Shown piece by piece: positions 23,252-32,495 of a stretch of 64,000 nt of DNA. Source of the DNA: CAZZDK01 sp964652235 (GTDB lineage: Bacteria; Pseudomonadota; Alphaproteobacteria; UBA9219). The first letter of the stretch is position 1. Every line of letters starts with the position of its first letter. Location of the stretch: positions 72,100 to 136,099 of the forward strand of contig CAZZDK010000002.1 of assembly GCA_964652235.1 (NCBI GenBank), given 5' to 3'. The position numbers and the translations under genes are program-made. A model generated the notes under the pieces. It was not told the origin of the DNA, ran no database searches, and was given only the letters and a program-made list of their open reading frames with translations.

Positions 23252-24499
23252 ATGGAATGGAACCCCACTGCGCACGCCGCCAATTCCACGGACGAATACG
23301 TCTTTCACCAATTGATCCCTTACATCGGGAACAAACGCAAGCTGCTCGGCTTGATCGGCGACGCCGTTTTCGCCTCCCGCGCGCGACCTGAGACGCATCT
23401 TTTCGTGGATCTCTTCGCGGGAACGGGCGTTGTCGGGCGTTATGCGCGCCGCCTCGGCTTTGGCGTTTTAGCGAACGATTGGGAGCCTTACGCGGAAGAA
23501 TTGAACCGTTGTTACCTGGAAATTTCCCAAGCGCCCGTCTTCTTCGGCTCGCGTCCTTATTCGTCCGTTTTAAGCGAGCTTAACGCCCTGCCCCCTTTAA
23601 GCGGCTGGGTTACGGAGCATCTGTGTCCGCGCGACGACGAACATTTTGACGTTTCGCAAGACCGCCTTTTTTATATGCGAAAAAACGGCCAAAGAATCGA
23701 CGCCATCCGCGAACAAATCGCCGCGTGGGAGAAGGAGGGAAGACTCGATCCGGGACAAAGAGCCGCTCTTTTGGCCCCTTTGCTTTATCAATGCTGCTAC
23801 AACGCCAACACAAGCGGGGTCTTCAAGGGTTTCCACAACGGCTGGGGAGGGCGGACAGGAACGGCCCTCTACCGCATCAAGGGCGATCTCGTTTTACGAC
23901 CCGCCTGCTTTCTGGACAATGGCCGACAAAGTCGCGTTCTGCGCGAAGACGCGCAGGCGCTTGCCGAGAGGTTGAGGAAAGAAACGGCGGGCGCGCCAAC
24001 CTTCGTCTATCTCGATCCGCCTTACAACCAGCATCCCTACGGCTCGAACTATCATGTCCTGAACAGCGTCGCGCTATGGGACAAGCCGCCGCTTTCGCCT
24101 CGAATTTCGGGCTACGGCGACAAGGCCGCCATTCGGACCGACTGGCGCGAAAGCCGCCGTAGCGCCTATAACGAACGGGCCAGAGCCTCCAAAGCCTACG
24201 AAAAACTGCTTGAGACGCTCGCCGGACAGACTAAGATTATCGCCACAAGCTACAGCTCGGACGGCATGATCCCGCTTCGCGCCTTGATCGAGGCTAACGC
24301 GGCCCTGGGCGCGGTTATTCTTTTCACAAGACCCTATAAACGCTACAGGGTCAGCAGCCAGCGCCGCTCCTTGAAGCCCATGAACGTCGAGTTCGTTCTT
24401 TTGACGGAAGTGGGCCGCGAACCCTTTCTTTCTGTTGACGAAATAGAGGAAAGCATCCAAAACCAAGATAAGGATTTTTCGTCAGGAGATTGCTTTTAA
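23252..24499 (+). CDS. D12-class DNA adenine methyltransferase, orphan
   Basis: N6-adenine methylase of the D12 (Dam-like) class: YIGNKRKLLGLI near the start binds AdoMet, DLFAGTGVVGRYA follows, and the catalytic DPPYNQHPYGSNYHVLN lies at residue ~254. No restriction enzyme gene is nearby, so it is an orphan or a lone modification unit. The recognition sequence cannot be deduced. It lies nine bases after clpB and two bases before kdsB, an unusual place for a methylase. Base use is similar to the neighbours, so it is not recently acquired. Confidence 0.85.
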   Translation: MEWNPTAHAANSTDEYVFHQLIPYIGNKRKLLGLIGDAVFASRARPETHLFVDLFAGTGVVGRYARRLGFGVLANDWEPYAEELNRCYLEISQAPVFFGSRPYSSVLSELNALPPLSGWVTEHLCPRDDEHFDVSQDRLFYMRKNGQRIDAIREQIAAWEKEGRLDPGQRAALLAPLLYQCCYNANTSGVFKGFHNGWGGRTGTALYRIKGDLVLRPACFLDNGRQSRVLREDAQALAERLRKETAGAPTFVYLDPPYNQHPYGSNYHVLNSVALWDKPPLSPRISGYGDKAAIRTDWRESRRSAYNERARASKAYEKLLETLAGQTKIIATSYSSDGMIPLRALIEANAALGAVILFTRPYKRYRVSSQRRSLKPMNVEFVLLTEVGREPFLSVDEIEESIQNQDKDFSSGDCF

Positions 24500-24500
24500 T

Positions 24501-25310
24501 ATGCGCACCGCTATCGTCATTCCCTCCCGCTACGAATCCACCCGTTTTCCCGGCAAACCGCTTGCCATGATCGCGGGGCAGACGATGCTTCAGCGCGTCG
24601 TGCGCGTCGCGCAGGCCGCCGCCAAAAACGATCCGGAAACAAAGGTCGTTGTGGCCACGGACGACGAACGGATCGCGCGGCACGTGGCAGACATCGGCGC
24701 GGATTGCGTTATGACCTCTGCGGCCTGCCAGACGGGAACGGACCGTGTGGCCGAGGCCGTACGCAAAATGGAAACACAGCCCGATTTCGTCTTGAACTTT
24801 CAAGGCGACGCCCCTCTCACGCCGCCGGATTTTCTGACGGCGCTCATCGAATCCTGGCGCGCCGCTCCTTGCGACGTCGTAACCGCCGTCTCGCACCAAA
24901 CGTGGGAAAAGCTTGATCGGCTTCGCGAAGATAAAAAGACGACGCCCTTTTCGGGAACCACCGTCGTCTTCGACGAAAAAACGGGCCTTGCCCATTGGTT
25001 CTCGAAGAACATCCTGCCGTCGATCCGCAAAGAAGCGGATTTGAGGAAAAAGAGCGACTTCTCTCCGGTTTGGGGGCATATCGGCCTTTACGGCTACAGC
25101 CGCGAAATGCTCGAGACTTTCGTCAAACTGCCAGAGGGCCGTTACGAAGTCCTCGAAGGACTCGAACAATTGCGCGTCCTTGAGAACGGCTACAAGATTC
25201 GCTGCGTGCCCGTCACGTTCGATGGTCGCGCGGATATGTCGGGCGTGGACAGCCCCGAAGACGTCGCGCGCTACGAAGCGCTTATCGCGAAACACGGCGA
25301 GCTTCTTTAA
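24501..25310 (+). CDS. kdsB: 3-deoxy-manno-octulosonate cytidylyltransferase
   Basis: KdsB activates Kdo with CTP to CMP-Kdo for the inner core of lipopolysaccharide. It has the nucleotide-binding start VIPSRYESTRFPGKPLAMI, VVATDDERIARHV, TGTDRVAEAV, NFQGDAPL and SGVDSPEDV. Length (269) is slightly above the common ~250. The gene starts two bases after the methylase stop and ends just before the histidine phosphatase gene, so the three form one unit. Confidence 0.92.
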   Translation: MRTAIVIPSRYESTRFPGKPLAMIAGQTMLQRVVRVAQAAAKNDPETKVVVATDDERIARHVADIGADCVMTSAACQTGTDRVAEAVRKMETQPDFVLNFQGDAPLTPPDFLTALIESWRAAPCDVVTAVSHQTWEKLDRLREDKKTTPFSGTTVVFDEKTGLAHWFSKNILPSIRKEADLRKKSDFSPVWGHIGLYGYSREMLETFVKLPEGRYEVLEGLEQLRVLENGYKIRCVPVTFDGRADMSGVDSPEDVARYEALIAKHGELL

Positions 25311-25311
25311 G

Positions 25312-25929
25312 ATGGCTTTCCTTATCCTCGCTCGCCACGGCAACACGTTCGAAAAGGGAACGACAGCCCGGTGGGTCGGCGCACGAACGGATATGGAATT
25401 GACGGCGGAAGGCGAGGCGCAAGGCCGCGCCCTGGCCGAGAGGATCGCGGCGCGTTACGCCCCCTTGGGCGGCCTTATGACGGGGCCGCTTGTCCGCACC
25501 CGACGTTTTGCCGAGATGATCGCGGCGCGGACGGACGTTTCTTTTACGATCGACCCGCGGCTTATCGAAATCGATTACGGTCTTTGGGAAAACAAGTCGA
25601 GCGAAGAGATTCGCCTTCTTTACGGGGAAAACGAAATCACCGCCTGGGAAAAAGAAGGACAATGGCCGAAAAAGGCCGGCTTCGTCCCCGAACGCGAGAA
25701 GCTGATGCGGAACATCGAGACTTTCTTGGATGAACAGCGCGAAAAGCTTCTTGAGAAAGGCTCCTTGAACCGCGTCGCCATCACCAGCAACGGCGTTTTG
25801 CGCTTTGTCCATTTTCTTCTCACAGGCCGCGCGGCGGGAGAGGAAGCCAAGGTCAAAACGGGCTGCTACGGCGTCCTCGCACCGAACGCGACCGGCTGGT
25901 CCATCGAAAAATGGAACGAAAAGCCGTAA
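25312..25929 (+). CDS. Histidine-phosphatase (phosphoglycerate-mutase-like) protein
   Basis: The start MAFLILARHGNTFEKG gives the RHG motif with the phosphate-accepting His. RTRRFAEM and EIDYGLWENKS are the other family motifs. The usual second catalytic His (SHGG..R) is replaced by Asn: ITSNGVLRF. Activity may be altered, though the core is otherwise complete. The start is one base after the kdsB stop; a longer reading into kdsB is not credible. The substrate is unknown. Confidence 0.8.
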   Translation: MAFLILARHGNTFEKGTTARWVGARTDMELTAEGEAQGRALAERIAARYAPLGGLMTGPLVRTRRFAEMIAARTDVSFTIDPRLIEIDYGLWENKSSEEIRLLYGENEITAWEKEGQWPKKAGFVPEREKLMRNIETFLDEQREKLLEKGSLNRVAITSNGVLRFVHFLLTGRAAGEEAKVKTGCYGVLAPNATGWSIEKWNEKP

Positions 25930-25941
25930 TAATAGGCCCGT

Positions 25942-27150
25942 TTATTTGTGATCCGCGCCGACGGCCTCGGCAATCGAGGCAAAGCCTTCCCGACGAAGAA
26001 TAGTGGCCAGTTCGCGCTTGATCTTCTGAACAACGAGAGGTCCCTCGAAAACAAGCGCCGTATAGACTTGGACCAGCGAAGCTCCCGCCCGTATTTTCGC
26101 ATAAGCTTCCTGGCCTGTCGCCACGCCTCCCGAACCGATGAGGGGCACCTTGCCTTCCGTCAGGCGATAAATGTTGGAGAGAATGCGGGTGGACAAATCG
26201 AACAAAGGTTGCCCGGAAAGGCCGCCCGCCTCTTTTCCGACCGCATCGGGAACGACGCTGGGCCGTGAGATGGTCGTGTTGCTGACGATGGCCGCCTGGA
26301 TCTTGCTTTCCAAAAGAACGGCGGCGATGTCGGCCTGCTGTTCGCGCGACAAATCCGGCGCGATCTTGACGAATACCGGAAGCTTGGGACAAAGCGCGTC
26401 GCGCCGGTCCGTCACGCTTTTCAAAAGAGAGGCCATACGTTCGCGCGTTTGCAGCTCGCGAAGGCCCGGCGTGTTGGGCGAGGAAATGTTCACGACAATG
26501 AAGTCGGCATAAGGGGCAACCTTGTCGAAACAGGCCAGATAATCTTTCGCATCGTCGGTCGTATCCTTATTTTTGCCGATATTCACGCCGACGGGATTGC
26601 GCGTGCGATCTTCTTTCGCGCGCCACTCCTTAAGCCTTTGCGCAAAAACGTCCGCGCCGACGCTGTTGAACCCGAAACGGTTGATCAAGGCTTTGGCCCG
26701 CGCGGCGCGGAACATACGCGGCTTGGGGTTGCCCTCCTGCGGCAGGGGCGTCACCGTGCCGATTTCCACGAAACCGAAACCGAAACCCATGAAGGCGTCC
26801 ATGGCGGTCGCCTGCTTGTCCAGACCGGCGGCCAGGCCGACAGCGTTCGGGAATTCGATCCCGGCCAGAGTCGTTTTCAGGATTTCGTCGTCCGGCCCGT
26901 AAAAACGGGGCCCCAGATCGAGCGCCAACATTTCAAGCGTTCGCTCGTGGGCAACCTCCGGGTCCATCAGAAAAAGGATAGGGCGAACAAGCGGATAGGG
27001 ATCAAAAAAACGGTCGCACCATTTCCATATGTCCACTTTTTTAATGAAACGGTTGACCTCTGGTTTTTCCAGAAAGGCCTTAAGATCCGGCTTTTTCCAG
27101 TATTTCTCTTTCAGACGCGCGAGGTCCGGCTTGCTCAAAGGGCTTTTCAT
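25942..27150 (-). CDS. pyrD: Dihydroorotate dehydrogenase (quinone), class 2
   Basis: PyrD oxidises dihydroorotate to orotate in pyrimidine synthesis, passing electrons to membrane quinone. GLAAGLDKQATAMDAF, IGTVTPLPQEGNPKPRMFR, NRFGFNSVG, VNISSPNTPGLRELQ, VSNTTISRP and LIGSGGVATGQEA are FMN and substrate motifs. The N-terminal ~50 residues before DPYPLVRPILFLMDPEVAHE are longer than usual and very basic. The start is placed at MKSPLSKP because GGAG lies six bases upstream. It converges with the phosphatase gene. Confidence 0.93.
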   Translation of the reverse strand: MKSPLSKPDLARLKEKYWKKPDLKAFLEKPEVNRFIKKVDIWKWCDRFFDPYPLVRPILFLMDPEVAHERTLEMLALDLGPRFYGPDDEILKTTLAGIEFPNAVGLAAGLDKQATAMDAFMGFGFGFVEIGTVTPLPQEGNPKPRMFRAARAKALINRFGFNSVGADVFAQRLKEWRAKEDRTRNPVGVNIGKNKDTTDDAKDYLACFDKVAPYADFIVVNISSPNTPGLRELQTRERMASLLKSVTDRRDALCPKLPVFVKIAPDLSREQQADIAAVLLESKIQAAIVSNTTISRPSVVPDAVGKEAGGLSGQPLFDLSTRILSNIYRLTEGKVPLIGSGGVATGQEAYAKIRAGASLVQVYTALVFEGPLVVQKIKRELATILRREGFASIAEAVGADHK

Positions 27151-27362
27151 GGCCGCTCCCAAAACTAACGAAAAGACGCCAGGGCAGCATACGTTGCGCG
27201 CCGCAAAAGGCAAGAGACCTAAACCCTTCTTTATTACTTAAGAAATTCATGCCTTCGTGTGTTAACGAATTTGTTTTTGCAACTATTTGTGTTCTTGTAA
27301 AATTCTATTTAGTATCGGCTCTATCCTTTTTTCCATTTTTACTGAATTTATTGAGAGAGAAA

Positions 27363-27524
27363 ATGACAAAAGAAAAAGAAAAAACACAGGGATTCAAGGA
27401 AAAAACCGCTTCTTCACTCCTGACCTTCCCCTGTCCCGCCCGCCTAAAAAAGGAAAGGCTGAGTAGTCCGCTCAAGGCCGCCCTCAAGGCCGTCGAGCGT
27501 ATGGGAGAAAAGAAGGAACATTAG
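27363..27524 (+). CDS. Possible small basic protein (53 residues)
   Basis: MTKEKEKTQGFKEKTASSLL starts at an ATG with AGAGAGAA upstream. The product is Lys/Glu-rich and soluble. The surroundings are AT-rich and intergenic, between pyrD and the S24-like repressor. There is no recognisable family, so it could be spurious. Confidence 0.3.
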   Translation: MTKEKEKTQGFKEKTASSLLTFPCPARLKKERLSSPLKAALKAVERMGEKKEH

Positions 27525-27540
27525 GCCTATACAGCCCCTA

Positions 27541-27560
27541 AGGAATAAGATATTATTCCT
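27541..27560. promoter_or_regulatory. Palindromic operator over the repressor start
   Basis: AGGAATAA and TTATTCCT form a perfect inverted repeat around GATA, ending two bases before the ATG of the HTH/S24 gene. Binding there would block translation or transcription initiation of that gene, as is common for autoregulated repressors. Confidence 0.55.
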
Positions 27561-27562
27561 AT

Positions 27563-28186
27563 ATGCTTCATCACGCCGACATTTGGCGCGCTATCGACCG
27601 TTTGGCCGAACGCCACCATCTTTCGCCCTCAGGCCTCGCGCGCAAAGCGGGGCTGAGCGCCACAAGTTTCAATCCCAGCAAGCGTTCGAACGGTTCGCGC
27701 AAAAGATGGCCTTCGACCGAAAGCATCGCGGCCATTCTTAAGGCCACGGGCAGCTCGCTTGATGACTTTGTCGCCCTGGCCTCCGCGCAGGCGCCGCAAC
27801 GCCACAGAATCCCTCTCCTTGATTGCGCGATGGCCAAAAAAGAAGGTTCGTTCGACGAAACCGGACGCCCTACAGGTCCTGCGTGGGATTCCGCGCCGTG
27901 GCCGGGGTCGGACGATCCCGACGCCTTTATCCTGGAGCTTTCCGAACGAACCGCTCACCAGGCCTTTCCGGAAGGGACGCGGCTCCTTTTTTCGCCCGCC
28001 GAAAAGCCGAGGCGTGGCGATCTCGTCGGTCTGCGTACGGTCCAGGGAGAGATTCTCATCAAGAAACTGGGCCGCGAAGGCGCGCAGAAAATCGAGCTTC
28101 ACGCGTCAAGCGGGGACGAACCCCCGTTAACCCTGCCGCGCCACGATGTCGATTGGCTTTATCGCATCGCCTGGGTGGGCCGGTAA
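27563..28186 (+). CDS. HTH regulator with S24 (LexA/CI-like) C-terminal domain
   Basis: The N-terminal helix-turn-helix (WRAIDRLAERHHLSPSGLAR, then LSATSFNPSKR) is followed by an S24-like dimerisation/peptidase fold (residues ~100-205). The Lys side of the catalytic pair is visible in GEILIKKLGRE. At the Ser position the usual GDSM is replaced by ERTA, so self-cleavage is doubtful. PRRGDLVGLRT matches the family. It is probably a stress or metabolite-responsive repressor binding the palindrome at its own start. Confidence 0.75.
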   Translation: MLHHADIWRAIDRLAERHHLSPSGLARKAGLSATSFNPSKRSNGSRKRWPSTESIAAILKATGSSLDDFVALASAQAPQRHRIPLLDCAMAKKEGSFDETGRPTGPAWDSAPWPGSDDPDAFILELSERTAHQAFPEGTRLLFSPAEKPRRGDLVGLRTVQGEILIKKLGREGAQKIELHASSGDEPPLTLPRHDVDWLYRIAWVGR

Positions 28187-28252
28187 ATCCTCTTTCTTCC
28201 TTAAAAGCTAAATGCTAAAGGCTGAAAGTCTTTGCACAACTTGGACCTTAAA

Positions 28253-29743
28253 ATGACCGATTCTACCCCTATCGCCGCCGAAGACGAAATCGCCCGCCGC
28301 GCCGCCCGCCTTGAAAAAATAACCGCGCTTTACGGCAATCCCTTTCATGTCACCCGATATGGAAAAACGCACAGCGCCGCGCAGGTCAAGCAGGCGTTCG
28401 CGCACCTGGCGAACGGCGAAAAGACGGAAACCGAAGTCGCCGTCGCGGGCCGCATCATGTCCATTCGCAACGACGGGATGTTCATCGACATTTTGGACGA
28501 CAGCGATCGGCTTCAGATTTTTCATAATATCAAGGAAGCTTCGCCGGAGAAAAAGGAGCTTCTCAGCCTTCTAGACCTCGGCGACATTATCGGCGTGAAG
28601 GGCCTTGTCCGCCGGACGCCGCGCGGCGAGATCACGGTGGACGGCGTGGACGTAAAGATCCTCTCCAAAGCCCTGGAGCCGCCGCCGGAAAAATATCACG
28701 GCCTTAAAGACACGGACACGCGGTTTCGCCACAGAGAGCAGGATCTCGTCGCCACGCCCAAGACGCGCGAGACGTTGCGCGCGCGCTATAGGATGATCGC
28801 GGCGATCCGCCGGTTTCTGGAAGAAAAAGGCTTTCTTGAGGTCGAAACGCCCATGCTGCACGTCATCGCGGGCGGCGCCATCGCCAAACCTTTCGTCACG
28901 CACCACAACGCGCTGAACATTCCGCTCTTCCTGCGGATCGCGCCGGAACTTCACCTCAAGCGGCTGGCCATCGGCGGCCTTTCGGAAAAGATTTTCGAGA
29001 TTAACCGCAATTTTCGCAACGAAGGCCTAAGCCCCCGGCACAATCCTGAGTTCACGATGATGGAGGTTTATCAAGCCTACGTCGATTTCACCGCGATGAT
29101 CGAACTGACCGAAGCGATTGTCGAACACGTCGCCAAAACGCTGCACGGCTCGACGAAGGTCAAATACGGCGAGAAAGAAATCGACTTCACCGCCCCCTGG
29201 CCGCGCAAGGGCATGGTCGATCTTATCAAGGAACATACGGGGATCGACTTTTACGCGCTGCCCGATCCGAAAGACGCGTATGATGCCGCTGCCGCTGCTG
29301 GCCTTAAGCTGGAGCCGGGGTTGGGCTGGGGACAAATCGTCGAGGCGGTTTTCGGCGAGCGGGTCGAGGACCAATTGATCCAGCCGGTTCACGTCGTGGA
29401 CCTGCCCAAGGAAATTTCGCCGCTTTCGAAGGCCTGGCCCGACCGTCCGCACGTCGCGCAGCGCTTCGAGACATATATCAACGCCTGGGAAATCGCGAAC
29501 GCCTTCAGCGAGCTGAACGATCCGAACGAACAGCGCGCGCGCTTTCTTGAACAGGCCGAACAAAAGCGGGGCCCCGACGAGCCGCCGCATCCGATCGACG
29601 AGGATTTCATCAAGGCGCTCGCCTTCGGTATGCCGCCGATGGGCGGCATGGGTCTTGGGATCGACCGCCTGGCCATGCTGATGACGGACAGCGCTTCGAT
29701 TCGCGAAGTCATCGCTTTCCCGACCATGCGGCCCGTCGAATAA
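28253..29743 (+). CDS. lysS: Lysyl-tRNA synthetase, class II
   Basis: LysS charges tRNA-Lys. It has an N-terminal OB anticodon-binding domain (~50-150, VAVAGRIMSIRNDGMFIDI). The class II core has motif 2 FEINRNFRNEGLSPRHNPEF, TMMEVYQAY, and motif 3 GMGLGIDRLAM near the end. The ATG at MTDSTP is used; an in-frame upstream TTG lacks support. Length (496) is normal. It converges with the membrane protein gene at 29746. Confidence 0.95.
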   Translation: MTDSTPIAAEDEIARRAARLEKITALYGNPFHVTRYGKTHSAAQVKQAFAHLANGEKTETEVAVAGRIMSIRNDGMFIDILDDSDRLQIFHNIKEASPEKKELLSLLDLGDIIGVKGLVRRTPRGEITVDGVDVKILSKALEPPPEKYHGLKDTDTRFRHREQDLVATPKTRETLRARYRMIAAIRRFLEEKGFLEVETPMLHVIAGGAIAKPFVTHHNALNIPLFLRIAPELHLKRLAIGGLSEKIFEINRNFRNEGLSPRHNPEFTMMEVYQAYVDFTAMIELTEAIVEHVAKTLHGSTKVKYGEKEIDFTAPWPRKGMVDLIKEHTGIDFYALPDPKDAYDAAAAAGLKLEPGLGWGQIVEAVFGERVEDQLIQPVHVVDLPKEISPLSKAWPDRPHVAQRFETYINAWEIANAFSELNDPNEQRARFLEQAEQKRGPDEPPHPIDEDFIKALAFGMPPMGGMGLGIDRLAMLMTDSASIREVIAFPTMRPVE

Positions 29744-29745
29744 CT

Positions 29746-30258
29746 TTATTCCACGCCTTTGTGCTGGCGCACCACTTCGAGCGGCAGGGCGTTCGTCACG
29801 TCCGGCCCCCAGATGTTTTCGAGCTCTTTGATCGCCTCGCGCAGGGTTTTAAGCCGCGATTCCTGCTTCATAACGACCATGGACCCCACGATGACGGGGA
29901 TCGTGTAGAGCATCAGCTGCCCCACGCCCGCCGCGCCGAGCATAACGACCCAGCTGAACGGATCGCGCACGATGGCCCAGGCGGCCTCCATCGTCTGTCC
30001 TTTTTGCCAAAGTTCGATGAGAAAGGGCAAAACGCCCGCAAGATTGAGATACCCGATCGTCGCAAGACCCGATTTGTTTTCGTCGGTGTCGGTCACCAGC
30101 GCGATGAGGGTCGGCAAAAGGCCGAGGCAAACAAGGAGCGTCGGCACGCCGAACGGCACGACGCAGCCGATGAGAATCATAAAGAAAATCAGCTTTCCGC
30201 CGCCCTTTTTCTTTTTGTCGCCCTTTTTCGGAGCCTCTTCTTTTTTCTCTTCCGCCAT
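29746..30258 (-). CDS. Membrane protein paired with the pseudokinase (170 residues)
   Basis: A Lys-rich cytoplasmic N-terminus (EEKKEEAPKKGDKKKKGGGK) leads into two strong hydrophobic segments (LIFFMILIGCVVPFGVPTLL, VCLGLLPTLIALV). Two further segments lie near ~90 and ~120, followed by a charged C-terminal helix. I do not recognise a family. It starts seven bases after the pseudokinase gene, so the two proteins probably form a complex at the inner membrane. Confidence 0.65.
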   Translation of the reverse strand: MAEEKKEEAPKKGDKKKKGGGKLIFFMILIGCVVPFGVPTLLVCLGLLPTLIALVTDTDENKSGLATIGYLNLAGVLPFLIELWQKGQTMEAAWAIVRDPFSWVVMLGAAGVGQLMLYTIPVIVGSMVVMKQESRLKTLREAIKELENIWGPDVTNALPLEVVRQHKGVE

Positions 30259-30265
30259 CGAGCCC

Positions 30266-32302
30266 TCACATCAACAGGCTGCGCAAAAGGGCGCGGCCCA
30301 ACGTGATCGCAATGAACACAAGGCCAACAAAACTCGCGATCGCGGCCGCGACGGGCCGACCGATCTCGCGGGCGATGTTTTCCTTGTTCTTGAGGCTTTC
30401 TTCCAGGAACGTCATTTCCTTCTTGATGTTTTGATACATCAAGCGCGCGTTTAGAAAATCCTGTTCGTCGCCGTGCACGCGGGCAGGATCGTCGATGCGC
30501 TTCAAAAGAAGGGAGAGATCGCCTTTCGCGACGGCTTCCTTTGCCTGTTTGCGGACCTTTTCCTGGAAAGGCTTGCTTAAAAAGCGTTTCAGTCCCGGCT
30601 CTAAAAGCGGCATGAGCCAAGCGGCAAGCTTGGGTAACTGGTCCGGTCCGTAACGGTATTGCATTTCGCCGAAAAGAGCGAGAAGGGCCAGGCCGCGACG
30701 TATGGGCTTTTCCTCCGGCCCCATAGCGTTAAAAAGCGCCTCGCGCCGTTTGTCGCGCGCGGCCAGAAACGCGGCGATGTGGCGATCCATCGGTTCCGAG
30801 GCGGGCGGTCCCGCCGCCGCCACGCGCTCCAAGGCGGCAAGGAGCCAACGCGGCGCGATCACGCTTTCGCGCCGTAACATGGGACTCATGCACGGCAGGG
30901 CCGGGTTCAGTTCATAGACCACGCGCTCCAGCCCGTCGCCAAAGGTCGGTTTTTCGACGATGGGGCGCATACGTTCGAACTGCTGCGCGAGCGGCACCAG
31001 ATCGATCTTCGTGTCCTTTTGCATATTGACCCAAAAGGTCACGAACTGGGCGGATATAATCTCGCTGATGCTCTGCAGATTCTGGCCGGTCGCGATGGAA
31101 TCAGCCAGGAACGGACCGATTCCGCCGGGCATGACGGAAATTCCCCGGTATCTGATCGGTCCGGCAGGGTCCAGCGCGATACTAACGCGCGTGACCAGCT
31201 GGTCCTGGTAATGCGCCGTCTTTCCCCCTTCTTTGACTTGTCGGATCGCCTCGGCGACGTTTTTCGCCTTTTCGTTGTCCATAAGCGCGCGCGTCAGCCA
31301 CTTCTCCAGGCTTCCGTCTTCGATGGATTTGACGGCCTCGCTGACATTTTCGCTTAGGCCGACGGCCAAAGGCCGCGCCTGCCAGTATTCCTTGCCTCCG
31401 ATCATGAAAAAACGACTGGCGCGGCGTCCGGCGTCCGAACTTTTGGGCGTCAGCCTGCGCCCTGACATCCATTGCTCGAGGTCCTCAGCCGTCCAGCGTT
31501 GCCGCGCATCGTCCATCAAAAGGCCGCGTAAAAGCTCGATATGGCTCGTGGACAGTCGCCGCGCCCCGATAAGGCTGTTGAACGTGCCTTTTTCCATTTT
31601 GGACTGAAGGATGGCGCGATCATCCATGCCTTTATAGGGATTCTGCCCCAGGATCACCATGGCGAGCGTCACGCCGAAGGCATAGCAATCGTCGGTATGA
31701 TATCCGGCGCCGCGCCCCAGCGGCGGGCACATGGCCCGCTCGATGGTCTCGAACATGGCAGGCTGCCCCACGCCCGCGGGAGCGGAAAGGCATTCGCCGA
31801 GCTGCGGGGGCGTCGTGCTGGCGTCGCGCCAGAAAATGTTTGTCGGCCTGATTCCGCCGTGCATGAGGCCCATGCGCTGGAACTCGAGCAGCGCTTTGAT
31901 AAGCGGCATGACGAAATAATGATTGATACTGTCTTCGCCCATGGTCGGATGCGTTTCATCGAGCGTTTGCCAATGGCGCTCGACCAAGGGTTTTTCGTAA
32001 ACAAGCGTGTAATAGCGCGCGTTCTGCGCGGGCCAGAAAAGAACGCCGCCATCGCGCAGGCGCAAAACGCTCACGCTGTCGATCGCGCGCATGGAATTGG
32101 CAGATTCGATCCGGGGCTGAAGGCCCTTGCTGCAAATGACAGCGATAAGCTCTTGCGAAACGTCGTTGCGATACCGCGCGGCAAAGGCCGCGCCGCCCGC
32201 GCAAGACAGGTTCGGCAACGGCCTGTCGGGATAAATGTTGACGCGCCCCTCCAAAGAGAGGCCATTACCCAAATCTTCCCTTGGTTTTTCCTCTTCCGCC
32301 AT
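30266..32302 (-). CDS. Membrane-anchored pseudokinase-like protein (678 residues)
   Basis: The first ~280 residues have the fold of Ser/Thr kinases: MHGGIRPTNIFWRD stands at the catalytic loop (~146-157), and DDCYAFGVTLAMVILGQNPY is helix F. The HRD Asp is Gly here, and the DFG place reads GEC, so phosphotransfer is unlikely. About 350 residues of unknown helical sequence follow, and one C-terminal membrane helix (~645-668, AAIASFVGLVFIAITLG). It is co-transcribed with the small membrane protein and probably acts as a scaffold or sensor in the envelope. Confidence 0.75.
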   Translation of the reverse strand: MAEEEKPREDLGNGLSLEGRVNIYPDRPLPNLSCAGGAAFAARYRNDVSQELIAVICSKGLQPRIESANSMRAIDSVSVLRLRDGGVLFWPAQNARYYTLVYEKPLVERHWQTLDETHPTMGEDSINHYFVMPLIKALLEFQRMGLMHGGIRPTNIFWRDASTTPPQLGECLSAPAGVGQPAMFETIERAMCPPLGRGAGYHTDDCYAFGVTLAMVILGQNPYKGMDDRAILQSKMEKGTFNSLIGARRLSTSHIELLRGLLMDDARQRWTAEDLEQWMSGRRLTPKSSDAGRRASRFFMIGGKEYWQARPLAVGLSENVSEAVKSIEDGSLEKWLTRALMDNEKAKNVAEAIRQVKEGGKTAHYQDQLVTRVSIALDPAGPIRYRGISVMPGGIGPFLADSIATGQNLQSISEIISAQFVTFWVNMQKDTKIDLVPLAQQFERMRPIVEKPTFGDGLERVVYELNPALPCMSPMLRRESVIAPRWLLAALERVAAAGPPASEPMDRHIAAFLAARDKRREALFNAMGPEEKPIRRGLALLALFGEMQYRYGPDQLPKLAAWLMPLLEPGLKRFLSKPFQEKVRKQAKEAVAKGDLSLLLKRIDDPARVHGDEQDFLNARLMYQNIKKEMTFLEESLKNKENIAREIGRPVAAAIASFVGLVFIAITLGRALLRSLLM

Positions 32303-32495
32303 GTTCGTCCTATACGACAGAGAAGGTAAAAAAAGTGGTTAAAAATCCCCTTCCGGCCGCAACGTTTTGAAAAAAGGGCAAAAAATCCCCGTCCGCTGGA
32401 TTCTTGGCCGCTTTATGTTATTTCCAATTGATTTCAGGGGCGCGGTCGGTTAACTCTCGCCCCTCGCCGCATAAAAAAGCGGCGCGAGCAGGCCT

